The notes under the pieces: model-generated | Database searches by the model: none | What the model was told of the DNA's origin: nothing | The model's input: the letters and a program-made list of their open reading frames with translations, nothing else | NCBI RefSeq assembly: GCF_023278045.1 | Contig: NZ_CP056783.1 | Coordinates: forward strand, 992,001 to 1,056,000 | Origin: Flavobacterium sp. K5-23 | GTDB taxonomy: Bacteria; Bacteroidota; Bacteroidia; Flavobacteriales; Flavobacteriaceae | DNA: 64,000 nucleotides | Direction of reading: 5' to 3' | Program-made: the position numbers and the translations under genes | Shown: positions 53,528 through 63,070 of the stretch, in pieces | How positions within the stretch are numbered: the first letter of the stretch is position 1 | How the letters are laid out: every line of letters starts with the position of its first letter

Positions 53528-53709
53528 CGGGTTTGAATTTGTGACCGAAATTAAGAATTAGAGTTGGATATATTCAGTTGTTTATGAGAAAAATTAAATG
53601 ATTGTATTCGTAAGCGATTTTAATATTTTAACGAGACTTAAATCGCACAAAATAAGCTGATTAAGAGTGTTTTTGACAGTTTGTTTATGTCTTTACAGTA
53701 ATTTTTTTT

Positions 53710-53717
53710 TAACTTTG
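53710..53717 (+). promoter_or_regulatory. -7 element of the first T9SS protein gene
   Basis: TAACTTTG, a perfect TAnnTTTG match, 73 bp before the ATG at 53791. Confidence 0.5.
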
Positions 53718-53790
53718 TATAGCCTATCATGATCTTGAAATTCAACGGATTAACCTGCTTGTTTTTATTATTAATTCAATAAAAAAAGTC

Positions 53791-56133
53791 ATGGAAACAC
53801 TTCTACATAAATCAAGATATTTTTTCTTACTATTATTGTTTTTCGCTTTTCCTTTAATTGTAAATGCGCAATGTACTATTGCAACTACAACAAATGCAAG
53901 CGCTTTAACATGCGGCATTTCTCCTACCCTTATCGCTTGTAATGGTATTTTAAATATTGGTAACGGGACGAGTGCCACTGTTTTAAATATGAATAATGCA
54001 TTAAATTTAACATGTTTAGGCCCGATTCATCTAATTGTTAAAAATAATGCCTCTATTGATTTTTCTTCCGGAAATAATCGTTTAACTCTTGCGGCAGGGT
54101 CTTCAATTTCTTTTGAAGGAAATGGGACTTTGATAGGAGGTAGCTGTAATGCTTCGGAAAGAATTTATATAGGAACTGATTTAATAGCGTCTTGTAATGG
54201 AGGAGCTGGAGCCGATTTTAACTTTGCTCAATTAGTGGCTCAAGGAGGTTATAATCCGGTATCTGTTACTCCTTCCTCGGCATCTTCTTGTGTTGCGCCA
54301 GTAAGTTTTACTTTCACGGCGACTGCTTCACCCTCAACAGGAGCTACATTTAATTGGTATGACTCACTAACTAGTGGGGTATTACTTTTTACAGGAAACT
54401 CTTTCACTACCCCTGCAATTTCAGTTACTACCACATATTATGTTGATGCTACTTATGGTGTTACTTACACAACTACCCCTCGCAAAGCGGTTGTAGTATC
54501 GATAGATGCTACAACAACCTGGAACGGGACTTCATGGTCTAATGGAAGTCCTACTAATAAAAACATCATATTCGCCGGTAATTTTAATTCAACTTCAAAT
54601 CTTGTTGGCTGTTCTTGTCAGGTAAATTCAGGGAATGTAGTGTTCAATCCGAATCATAGCTTAACGCTGACGAATGGCTTAACGGTATCCGGTGGTTCTT
54701 TGACTTTCGAAAACAATGCAAGTTTAGTGCAAATAAATGCCGTTACTAATTCAGGAAATATTACATATAAACGACAAACATCAATTATCAGGAAATTGGA
54801 TTACACCTATTGGTCTTCTCCGGTTTTTCCACAAACCTTGATTAATGTGTCGCCTAATACTGCTTTAGATAAATTTTATTCTTTCAATGCGGCTACTGAT
54901 AGTTGGGTTCTAGAAAGTTCAACAAACACCATGATTAAAGGGAAGGGGTATATCATTAGAGGGCCTCAGTTTTTTCCTGCTCCAAATCCTCCTTCAGGAA
55001 TTCATCAAGCTTCTTTTATAGGGGTGCCAAATAATGGTCCCGTTACTATCCCTGTAACGACTGGTACCGTTGAATCCTCCCATTTAATAGGGAGTCCCTA
55101 TCCTTCCGCATTGGATGCAAATTCATTCATAAATGCAAACAGTGGCGTTATAGACGGAACCCTGTATTTTTGGACACACAATACAGCCATTACTAATAAT
55201 CTGTATACTTCGGATGATTATGCAACTTACAATTTAACGGGGGGGGTAGCAACTGTTTCAACGATTGGAACCGTTGCCGATAGTGGTGGTGTAGTTCCTA
55301 CCGGTAAAATTGGTTCAGGACAAGGGTTTTTTGTCACTAGTGTAGCATCAGGAGATATTGTTTTCAATAATAGTATGCGGGTAGGTGTTGGTGGCATCAC
55401 TGGAACTAACGATCAGTTTTTTAAAATAAAAGGCGACAATAAAATTGCAGAAACAGATGAAAAACACCGCGTTTGGCTTAATTTAACGAACACTCAAGGA
55501 GCATTCAAGCAAACGTTAATAGGGTACTTGACAGGTGCCACTAATGAGTATGATAATTTATATGATGGCGAGAGTTTTGACGGTAACGAATTTATTGATT
55601 TTTATAGCATTCAAAATGATATAAATTTGGTAATTCAAGGCAGACAGCTGCCTTTTGATGAAACAGACGAAATTTCCCTGGGTTATAAAACTGAAATTGA
55701 AGGCTTTTTTTCTATTGGTGTTGAAAAGGTTGATGGGGATTTACTTCAACAAAATGTGATTTTAGAAGATAAAAAAACAAGCAAATTTCAAAATTTAACA
55801 GCAGCTCCTTATAGTTTTTCCACTGAAAAAGGGGAGTTTAAAGATCGCTTTGTCTTGAGTTATAAAAACAACTCATTACCTGCAAGTGCTAATTTATCAT
55901 CGGATAAAAGCGTAGTTGTTTCAATTAAAAACAAACAGATAGTTTTACATTCTCCTGGAGAAACAATGAAAAAAGTCTTTGTCTATGATCTTTTAGGGAA
56001 AGAAGTTTATCGCAATGAAAAAATAGAGGGGAGCAATCTGATAATTAATAATTTGAAATCAAACAATCAGACATTAATTGTAAAAGTTATATTGAAAAAC
56101 GGGCAATTATCCACGACAAAGATTATTTATTAG
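53791..56133 (+). CDS. Secreted protein with T9SS type C sorting domain
   Basis: A 780-residue protein. Signal peptide METLLHKSRYFFLLLLFFAFPLIVNAQ. An N-terminal region with Cys-rich and glycine-rich strands (residues about 28-150), an Ig-like domain (about 160-235), then a repeat region with TTWNGTSWSNGSPTNK and SCQVNSGNVVFNPNHSLTLT (about 240-320). A C-terminal about 150-residue region ends in the sorting signal VFVYDLLGKEVYRNE, with GESFDGNEFIDFYS and LPFDETDEISLGY just before. The T9SS sorting domain type C directs export and surface attachment. Function unknown; its neighbour is a paralogue. Confidence 0.9.
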   Translation: METLLHKSRYFFLLLLFFAFPLIVNAQCTIATTTNASALTCGISPTLIACNGILNIGNGTSATVLNMNNALNLTCLGPIHLIVKNNASIDFSSGNNRLTLAAGSSISFEGNGTLIGGSCNASERIYIGTDLIASCNGGAGADFNFAQLVAQGGYNPVSVTPSSASSCVAPVSFTFTATASPSTGATFNWYDSLTSGVLLFTGNSFTTPAISVTTTYYVDATYGVTYTTTPRKAVVVSIDATTTWNGTSWSNGSPTNKNIIFAGNFNSTSNLVGCSCQVNSGNVVFNPNHSLTLTNGLTVSGGSLTFENNASLVQINAVTNSGNITYKRQTSIIRKLDYTYWSSPVFPQTLINVSPNTALDKFYSFNAATDSWVLESSTNTMIKGKGYIIRGPQFFPAPNPPSGIHQASFIGVPNNGPVTIPVTTGTVESSHLIGSPYPSALDANSFINANSGVIDGTLYFWTHNTAITNNLYTSDDYATYNLTGGVATVSTIGTVADSGGVVPTGKIGSGQGFFVTSVASGDIVFNNSMRVGVGGITGTNDQFFKIKGDNKIAETDEKHRVWLNLTNTQGAFKQTLIGYLTGATNEYDNLYDGESFDGNEFIDFYSIQNDINLVIQGRQLPFDETDEISLGYKTEIEGFFSIGVEKVDGDLLQQNVILEDKKTSKFQNLTAAPYSFSTEKGEFKDRFVLSYKNNSLPASANLSSDKSVVVSIKNKQIVLHSPGETMKKVFVYDLLGKEVYRNEKIEGSNLIINNLKSNNQTLIVKVILKNGQLSTTKIIY

Positions 56134-56164
56134 ACACCGCTTACTTATACTAACATATAATTAC

Positions 56165-56194
56165 ACCATCTTATTAAATTGAGATGGTTTTTTT
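56165..56194 (+). terminator. Terminator of the first T9SS protein gene
   Basis: Stem ACCATCT / AGATGGT with a 10-nt loop and T7. The rest of the 327-bp gap up to 56461 is AT-rich, with a likely promoter at 56385 and nothing else that I can support. Confidence 0.75.
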
Positions 56195-56384
56195 ATTCCG
56201 AAAAGTCATAATAGTTTGCATTTCCTTTGTTATATAATAAGTACAATAAATAATTTTGCGTTATTGTAAATATTTTTTTTAAAAGGGAATAAGATTTTGA
56301 CTGTAAGTGTGTTATGCAAGTTTAAAAATGCGATTATAACGAATATTCTTGCATTTTGACGACTTTCTACGGCGTTGCGTATAT

Positions 56385-56392
56385 TAAATTTG
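56385..56392 (+). promoter_or_regulatory. -7 element of the second T9SS protein gene
   Basis: TAAATTTG, a perfect TAnnTTTG match, 68 bp before the ATG at 56461. Confidence 0.5.
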
Positions 56393-56460
56393 TACTTTGT
56401 TGTGTGTGAGGTTTTTATTTTGATATCAACCAAATGTTTAATTATAAATGTTAACAAAGT

Positions 56461-59400
56461 ATGATCAAAAAACTACTTCTAACAGTTTTTTTAGTTTTAT
56501 CAAGTATTACAGTTCTATCTCAAAGTCTTGGGGATTATCGCTCTAACACATCTTCGGGTTTATGGTCTGCACTATCAAGCTGGCAATATTATAATGGAAG
56601 TTTTTGGGTAGCACCCTCAGGGACATCTCCGCAAGGATTTCCAGGGCAATTTACTGGAACTGGTTCGGTTTTGATTCAGGCAGGAAATACTATAACTATT
56701 GGTGACACTGGTATTTCAACACAAACAATGGGGACAGTTACAATTAATGGGACTTTGATCTTAACTGGAAAAAACTCATCACAAGTTGAATTTTCATTAC
56801 TTACAAATAGTATTATTGTTTCATCGGGAGCAACTATTAAATTTATTGACAAAGTAAAATTATCATTACCGGTTAATGCATCTTTATTAACTTCAACAGG
56901 TGGTCTTACAGGAGATTGTAGTAATAATCAGGATATTTATATTGGACTGTCTATATATGCTGTTTGTACGGGTGGCGGAGGAATCCTAAACTTTTCTCAA
57001 GTTATGACAAGTGGAGGTACTTTAAATACAATTATTTCTACGAATTCCCCATTATGTGAAAATGGGACTATAAATTTTTCAGGAGCGATTTCAAATACGG
57101 GTTGGACAATCGTAAGTTATCTTTGGTCAATAACACCGCCGTCTGGTAGTCCAATTACAGCTTCAACTCAAAATGTTAGTGTAGCAAATGCCCTTTCGGG
57201 GAATTATATGGCTAGTCTTACGGTAACAGCAAAATATGGGTCTTCTTCGGATTATACAAATATGAAAACAGTAAATGTTGTTGTCAATTCAAAGCCTCCA
57301 ACTCCAACAATCACAGCTGTAGGTTCAACTACTTTTTGCTCAGGAGGTAGTGTAACTTTAACTTCAACTGTAGGAACTAGTTATTTATGGTCAACAGGAG
57401 CAACTACACAGAGTATAAACCCAACATCAGCGGGCAGTTATACCGTTCAAGTTACTAATTCAAGCGGTTGTCAAAGTGCGTTGTCATCAGCAACAGTTGT
57501 TACGGTTAATGCTTTACCCAATAATGTTGTTAATGGCTTTTCGGCAACTACCATTTGTACTGGTGGAAGTCCACAATTGACTTTTGATGCAGATGACACT
57601 ACATATTCCACGCCATATAGTATAACTTATAAGAATGATATTACTTCAATTCAATATACAGTTTCAGTAACATCTAAAGATAATTTTAGTTTTATTCCAG
57701 GAGGCAATCCTACATCTAATGCAGGTTATACTTTAATTTCTATATCTAATGCCACTTGTACAAATTCACTTGTTTCTAGTTTTGGGGATTCGGGGGCTAA
57801 TTTGATTGTTCGTCCAATGCCTACAGCTACGATTAGTGGCGCTACAAGTGTATGTGTTGGGGCTGCACCTCCAAATGTAACTTTTACTAACCCACAGACT
57901 GTTGGTTTAACGGTAACTTATACTATTAATAATGGGGGGCTTCAAACTGTAGATATTGTTGCTAAAAGTGGAACTGTATCAGGGACTACAAATGTACCGG
58001 TTGCAACAAGTGCTGCAGGTACTTTTGTTTATAACTTAGTAAGTGCGACCTATCAAAGTACGGCTTTCTGCTCCAATGCAATTTCAGGAAGCGCTACGGT
58101 TACGGTTAATCCAAATTTACCAGCAAGTGTAAGTATTGCTGCTTTACCTTTGGGAGCAATTTGTTCAGGTACATCAGTAACATTTACAGCTACCCCAACT
58201 AATGGAGGGACAACACCAGCTTATCAATGGAAATTAAATGGAGGGAATGTTGGAATTAATTCGGTAACTTTTACAAATGCATCATTGTCAAATTCGGATG
58301 TAGTTACTTGTGTTATGACAACCATTGCATCATCTTGCATAACAGGAAGCCCGGCCACTTCGAATATCGTTACAATGACTGTTCCAGACGCTGCAATTTG
58401 GAATGGCAGTGTATGGACAAATGGCCCTCCGGCAAGTACTAAAGCTCTTGTTTTTAATGGAACTTACACTTCGTCAGGAGATATGGAAGCTTGTTCGTGT
58501 CAAGTGAATTCTGGAGTCGTTACAATTAATTCAGGACATACTTTGAAAATAACTGATGGAGTTACAGTATCCGGAGGAGCTTCACTTACTTTCGAAAACA
58601 CATCTAGTCTTGTGCAAATTAATGATGTACCTAATTCTGGTGTTATAACTTATAAAAGATCAATAATTGGTATCACTAATAATGATTATACTTATTGGTC
58701 TTCTCCTGTTAAAAATCAAACCCTATTTAATGTCTCGCCAAATACGATTTCAAGTAATTTTTATTCATTTGATCCGGTGGCTGATGACTGGAAACGGGAA
58801 AGCACAGCTGCTATAATGTCAGCGGGTATCGGGTACATAATAAGTGGTCCTGAATTTTTCGCTCCCAATCCTCCGGGGTTTCATGTTGCTCCTTTTAGAG
58901 GGGAGCCACATAACGGAACAGTAAACATTCCTGTAAACACTACAATTGAATCATCTTACTTATTAGGAAATCCATATCCTTCTGCCTTAGATGCAGATTC
59001 ATTTATAGTCGCAAATAATGCAGTTTTAGATGGGACACTATATTTTTGGACACACAATACTGCAATTCAATTAAGAGACAATATTGCTCCAGGTACAGCT
59101 GGTTCTGGGGCCTACGCCTATACTTCAAATGATTACGCTTCTTACAATTTAACTGGCGGTGTAGGTGTGGGAACATCAGCTAAAAGCGATCCTGGGCATC
59201 CTACTGACCCGACTGATCCTGATTTAGGCTTAATTCCTTCAGGAAAAATTGGTTCAGGTCAAGGTTTTTTTGTTACAAGTAAAGCTGGTGGAAATATTGT
59301 ATTTAATAACAATATGAGGGTAGGTGTAGGATCGATAACGGGTAACAACTCTCAGTTTTTTAAGACTGTTTCTAATTCAAAAACCGGTAGTGAAATTGAA

Positions 59401-60072
59401 AAACATAGGTTATGGTTGAATTTAACTAATAGTCAGGGTGCATTTAAGCAAACATTAATTGGTTATATAACGGGCGCTACTAATGGTTATGATCACACTT
59501 ATGATGGGGAGAGTTTTGACGGAAATGAATTTATTGATTTTTATACTGTAAATGAAGATAAGAATTTAGTTATCCAAGGGAGAGCTTTGCCATTTGATGA
59601 AACAGACACAATTAATTTAGGATATAGCTCAACAATTGAAGGTTCTTTTTTCATTGATATTGATCAAGTAGATGGATTGCTAATGGATCAGGAAATTTTT
59701 CTTGAAGATAAAAAATTAGACATTATTCACAATTTGAAAAAGACGGCATATAATTTTTCTACTGATAAAGGGGTCTTCAATGACCGATTTGTTTTGAGAT
59801 ATACCAACAAGACTTTTGGGAACAGTGATTTTGAAATGCAGGATAATCGTGTTTTAATATCTAATAAGAATAAGGAAATAAAGATACATTCATCAGCTGG
59901 AATAATAAACAAAATAGTAGTTTATGACTTATTAGGAAGATCACTTTATGAAAAGGAGGATATAAATAACACATCGTTTAAAATCCCGAACTTAATGGTA
60001 AATCAACATGTTTTATTGGTTAAAGTTATGTTCCAAGACGGTCAAATGGTTTCGAAAAAAATTGTCTATTGA
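56461..60072 (+). CDS. Large secreted protein with T9SS type C sorting domain
   Basis: A 1203-residue protein with a signal peptide (MIKKLLLTVFLVLSSITVLS). The middle (about residues 190-640) holds several Ig/PKD-like or SprB-like repeats (PTITAVGSTTFCSGGSVTLT; PTATISGATSVCVGAAPPNV). From about residue 640 onward it is collinear with the upstream paralogue, sharing WNG-W-NG-P, SCQVNSG, DYTYWSSPV, LGNPYPSALDA, DGTLYFWTHNTAI, GESFDGNEFIDFY and the type C sorting signal (VVYDLLGRSLYEKED). It should be exported by the type IX system. Likely adhesin or surface protein, by architecture only. Confidence 0.9.
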   Translation: MIKKLLLTVFLVLSSITVLSQSLGDYRSNTSSGLWSALSSWQYYNGSFWVAPSGTSPQGFPGQFTGTGSVLIQAGNTITIGDTGISTQTMGTVTINGTLILTGKNSSQVEFSLLTNSIIVSSGATIKFIDKVKLSLPVNASLLTSTGGLTGDCSNNQDIYIGLSIYAVCTGGGGILNFSQVMTSGGTLNTIISTNSPLCENGTINFSGAISNTGWTIVSYLWSITPPSGSPITASTQNVSVANALSGNYMASLTVTAKYGSSSDYTNMKTVNVVVNSKPPTPTITAVGSTTFCSGGSVTLTSTVGTSYLWSTGATTQSINPTSAGSYTVQVTNSSGCQSALSSATVVTVNALPNNVVNGFSATTICTGGSPQLTFDADDTTYSTPYSITYKNDITSIQYTVSVTSKDNFSFIPGGNPTSNAGYTLISISNATCTNSLVSSFGDSGANLIVRPMPTATISGATSVCVGAAPPNVTFTNPQTVGLTVTYTINNGGLQTVDIVAKSGTVSGTTNVPVATSAAGTFVYNLVSATYQSTAFCSNAISGSATVTVNPNLPASVSIAALPLGAICSGTSVTFTATPTNGGTTPAYQWKLNGGNVGINSVTFTNASLSNSDVVTCVMTTIASSCITGSPATSNIVTMTVPDAAIWNGSVWTNGPPASTKALVFNGTYTSSGDMEACSCQVNSGVVTINSGHTLKITDGVTVSGGASLTFENTSSLVQINDVPNSGVITYKRSIIGITNNDYTYWSSPVKNQTLFNVSPNTISSNFYSFDPVADDWKRESTAAIMSAGIGYIISGPEFFAPNPPGFHVAPFRGEPHNGTVNIPVNTTIESSYLLGNPYPSALDADSFIVANNAVLDGTLYFWTHNTAIQLRDNIAPGTAGSGAYAYTSNDYASYNLTGGVGVGTSAKSDPGHPTDPTDPDLGLIPSGKIGSGQGFFVTSKAGGNIVFNNNMRVGVGSITGNNSQFFKTVSNSKTGSEIEKHRLWLNLTNSQGAFKQTLIGYITGATNGYDHTYDGESFDGNEFIDFYTVNEDKNLVIQGRALPFDETDTINLGYSSTIEGSFFIDIDQVDGLLMDQEIFLEDKKLDIIHNLKKTAYNFSTDKGVFNDRFVLRYTNKTFGNSDFEMQDNRVLISNKNKEIKIHSSAGIINKIVVYDLLGRSLYEKEDINNTSFKIPNLMVNQHVLLVKVMFQDGQMVSKKIVY

Positions 60073-60109
60073 GAATTCTATTGTATTAAGGATGGCGGAT
60101 TCAAGTCAT

Positions 60110-60149
60110 AAAAAATCCCGTCTTGTATTTAAACAAGACGGGATTTTTT
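60110..60149. terminator. Bidirectional terminator between the T9SS protein and bioB
   Basis: A 16-bp perfect stem (AAAAAATCCCGTCTTG and its complement) around an 8-nt loop; T-runs on both strands serve both convergent genes. Confidence 0.9.
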
Positions 60150-60172
60150 GAAATTATAAATGTAAAATATAT

Positions 60173-61258
60173 CTATTTTCCTTTCATAGAAGCTTCAAGA
60201 TTTCGCTCGATTGCGTGTCCTGGGCGTGACCATTTTGGTTTTTCTCCTAAAGATTTGAATTCTGAATCTTCTGCTTCAACTGTTTTTGGCTGAACCACTT
60301 TTGTAAATGGTTTTTGCGGATTTAAACCTAGCATTTCAAACATTTTCATGTCTTCATTTACATCAGGGTTTGGAGTGGTAAGTAATTTGTCTCCTGCAAA
60401 AATTGAATTAGCACCTGCAAAGAAACACATAGCTTGTCCTTCACGGCTCATATTCATTCTTCCTGCAGATAGTCGTACTTGTGTTTCAGGCATAATGATT
60501 CTGGTAGTGGCTACCATTCTTATCATTTCCCATATTTCCACTGGTTTTTCTTCTTCCATTGGAGTTCCTTCAACAGGAACTAAAGCATTAATTGGTACAG
60601 ATTCTGGCTGAGGGTTTAAAGTAGAAAGCGCTACAAGCATTCCGGCTCTATCCTCGATACTTTCTCCCATACCTATTATTCCTCCGCTACAAACGGTAAC
60701 ATTCGTTTTACGAACATTCTCAATTGTTTGCAAACGATCTTCAAATCCTCTTGTTGAGATTACTTCTTTATAATATTCTTCAGACGTGTCTAAATTGTGA
60801 TTGTAAGCATAAAGACCTGCTTCTGCTAAACGTTGAGCTTGGTTTTCAGTAATCATTCCAAGTGTACAACATACTTCCATGTCCATTTTATTGATGGTAC
60901 GAACCATTTCTAGAACTTGGTCAAACTCAGGTCCGTCTTTAACGTTTCTCCAAGCAGCTCCCATGCATACACGAGAAGACCCGCCTGATTTTGCTCTCAA
61001 AGCTTGTGCTTTTACTTGGCTTACTGACATCAAATCATTGCCTTCAACTGCAGTATGGTATCGAGCCGCTTGTGGGCAATACCCACAATCTTCAGAACAC
61101 CCACCCGTTTTGATAGATAATAATGTTGATACTTGAACCACATTAGGATCGTGGTGTTCTCTATGAATAGAGGCTGCTTCATAAAGCAAATCCATCATAG
61201 GTTTATTATATATGGCTATTATTTCTTCTTTAGACCAATCGTGTTTTGTAATGCTCAT
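60173..61258 (-). CDS. bioB: Biotin synthase
   Basis: A 361-residue radical-SAM enzyme that inserts sulfur into dethiobiotin. The [4Fe-4S] SAM cluster ligands are Cys54, Cys58 and Cys61 (GGCSEDCGYCPQAARYHT). The second cluster region has MGAAWRN and EVCCTLGM. The length is that of a standard BioB plus a C-terminal extension of about 30 residues. It is some 8.5 kb from bioA with its own near-perfect promoter. Confidence 0.96.
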   Translation of the reverse strand: MSITKHDWSKEEIIAIYNKPMMDLLYEAASIHREHHDPNVVQVSTLLSIKTGGCSEDCGYCPQAARYHTAVEGNDLMSVSQVKAQALRAKSGGSSRVCMGAAWRNVKDGPEFDQVLEMVRTINKMDMEVCCTLGMITENQAQRLAEAGLYAYNHNLDTSEEYYKEVISTRGFEDRLQTIENVRKTNVTVCSGGIIGMGESIEDRAGMLVALSTLNPQPESVPINALVPVEGTPMEEEKPVEIWEMIRMVATTRIIMPETQVRLSAGRMNMSREGQAMCFFAGANSIFAGDKLLTTPNPDVNEDMKMFEMLGLNPQKPFTKVVQPKTVEAEDSEFKSLGEKPKWSRPGHAIERNLEASMKGK

Positions 61259-61279
61259 TGATGCGATTTTTTAATGCAC

Positions 61280-61311
61280 CAAAAGTAGTCAAATTGTTCT
61301 AATGTAACAAA
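61280..61311 (-). promoter_or_regulatory. Promoter of bioB with embedded palindrome
   Basis: On the minus strand TTTG (complement of 61308-61311), exactly 20 bp, then TACTTTTG (complement of 61280-61287): a textbook Bacteroidetes promoter. The palindrome TTGTTCTAATGTAACAA (61294-61310) lies across the -33 element and could be an operator for a biotin-dependent repressor, which is inference. Confidence 0.75.
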
Positions 61312-61362
61312 GTCTTGTTGTTTAATTAAGTGAAACCAAAAAACTTTAAAAAAGAGTTAGGG

Positions 61363-61800
61363 TTAATCTGAAGGATAACGACTTTTCCAAAACAGTAACA
61401 ATGTAAATGTGACTATTACCGCGGATACTATGCCTTCAATAAGTATGGAAATGCTGTAGCTCATTACTGATGGGCTTCCTGCGAACAAAAAAGACTCTGA
61501 AAGGGATTGTACATAAGAATCTCCACCCATTGCATAACTGTATGTTATTAAACCTATAGTGCTTAAAAATATACCGGTTAACGAAGTAAGCAATGCAGAT
61601 ATAGCGTTTGTTATAAAGACGATCTGACCTTCCTTAAAATTAGATTTAAGGGTTCTGTTAGTTCCGTAAAAAACAAAAAGTATGTTTAATAACCGTAAAT
61701 AATACAGATCAGCAAGACCTAATACTTCCATTAATAAAAAGTAAAGACCAATCCCGATAAAAATAATACCTCCATTGTATAGTTCTTTAGGTAGTTTCAT
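61363..61800 (-). CDS. Four-helix membrane protein, function unknown
   Basis: A 145-residue inner-membrane protein with four hydrophobic segments (about residues 10-28, 32-48, 58-85 and 112-135). The segment ILFVFYGTNRTLKSNFKEGQ links helices 2 and 3. It resembles DUF4199-type small membrane proteins in layout, but I do not place it in a family. It lies between bioB and ribF on the same strand and is separated from both by more than 100 bp. Confidence 0.75.
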   Translation of the reverse strand: MKLPKELYNGGIIFIGIGLYFLLMEVLGLADLYYLRLLNILFVFYGTNRTLKSNFKEGQIVFITNAISALLTSLTGIFLSTIGLITYSYAMGGDSYVQSLSESFLFAGSPSVMSYSISILIEGIVSAVIVTFTLLLFWKSRYPSD

Positions 61801-61921
61801 ACACTTAGTTTTAAAAGAGTTAATAAACGGAACTGTTTAGTATTCAAAGACTAACATATCAAAGTTACGTAAAATATGTGTATTATTAAACGAAATTCAT
61901 TAAGAATTAGTGTACTAATTG

Positions 61922-62851
61922 CTAAAGTTTGTTTATGTAAGAAATTGCTGAATCGGCATCTTTTTGTAGTTGACTTTTTAATAATTCAACTGAATCAAAT
62001 TTTTGTTCTGGTCGAATGTAATGCAATAATGAAACCGATATTTCCTGATTATAAAGATCTGAATTGAAGTTAAAATAGTGCACTTCGATTGATAGGTCTT
62101 GTCCACCTACAGTGGGATTATAGCCAATATTCATCATTCCGAAAACTATTTTGTTGTTGATTTCGCTTTTTACAACATAAACACCGTTTTTCGGAACCAA
62201 TTTGTAACTTTCCTTTATTTTTAAGTTTGCAGTTGGAAACCCAATGGTTCTGCCAAGTTGTTTTCCTTTAAAAATCGTACCCGAAAAAAAATAGTCGTAT
62301 CCCAGGTATTCATTGGCTAATGCCATATTCCCTTCTGATAAAGCCTTTCTTATTTTTGTAGAGCTCACTGAAATAGCATCAATTTCCTGTACTGAAATTT
62401 GTTCTACTTCAAATCCGTAGTGTTGCCCAAATTCGATTAGATTATCAATATTTGCTGTTCGGTTTCTTCCAAAACGATGATCGTGGCCAATAATGATTTT
62501 ATGAATATGGAATTGATCTACAAGAATGGTACTTACAAATTCTTCCGCTGTTAATCTCGAAAATTTTTCGTCAAAAGGATGAATTACTAAATTTTGAATT
62601 CCGATATTTTCTAATAACTCAATTTTTTCAGAAATTGTGTTTAACAATTTAATATCTGATTGTTCTTGTAGAACCATTCTTGGATGTGGAAAAAATGTAA
62701 GCACAAGACTTTCATACTTCTCGTCCTTTGTTTGTTGTATCAGTTTTTCCAGTATTTTTTTATGACCAATATGAACCCCGTCAAACGTTCCTAGTGTAAG
62801 GATCGTTTTTTTATTAGAACTAAAATCGTTTATTGAGTTGAAAATCTTCAA
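61922..62851 (-). CDS. ribF: Bifunctional riboflavin kinase / FMN adenylyltransferase
   Basis: A 309-residue enzyme converting riboflavin to FMN and FAD. The N-terminal FAD-synthetase domain has LGTFDGVHIGHKKIL (HxGH) and IIGHDHRFGRNRTANI; the C-terminal riboflavin kinase has GRTIGFPTANLKI. The start is TTG at 62849-62851, since no ATG occurs before the upstream stop. It shares no operon with neighbours here. Confidence 0.96.
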   Translation of the reverse strand: MKIFNSINDFSSNKKTILTLGTFDGVHIGHKKILEKLIQQTKDEKYESLVLTFFPHPRMVLQEQSDIKLLNTISEKIELLENIGIQNLVIHPFDEKFSRLTAEEFVSTILVDQFHIHKIIIGHDHRFGRNRTANIDNLIEFGQHYGFEVEQISVQEIDAISVSSTKIRKALSEGNMALANEYLGYDYFFSGTIFKGKQLGRTIGFPTANLKIKESYKLVPKNGVYVVKSEINNKIVFGMMNIGYNPTVGGQDLSIEVHYFNFNSDLYNQEISVSLLHYIRPEQKFDSVELLKSQLQKDADSAISYINKL

Positions 62852-62873
62852 AAGTTGTTGTTTTAAGATTGTG

Positions 62874-62881
62874 CAAATTTA
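62874..62881 (-). promoter_or_regulatory. -7 element of ribF
   Basis: Minus-strand TAAATTTG, a perfect TAnnTTTG match, 22 bp before the TTG start. Confidence 0.55.
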
Positions 62882-63041
62882 TAGTATCTATTTTAATTAT
62901 ATTGGTATGAGGAATCGAAATAATATAGATATTAGTACTGTTTATTTAAAAAAGTGATAACATTTTATGGAAATGTGGCTTTATTAGGGTTGTTTTTTTT
63001 AAAATAGGGGAGTGTATTTATAGATTTTAATATAAATGCCT

Positions 63042-63049
63042 TAATTTTG
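63042..63049 (+). promoter_or_regulatory. -7 element of the secreted metalloprotease gene
   Basis: TAATTTTG, a perfect TAnnTTTG match, 21 bp before the ATG at 63071. Confidence 0.55.
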
Positions 63050-63070
63050 ATGTTTTAATATCTCATTTAC

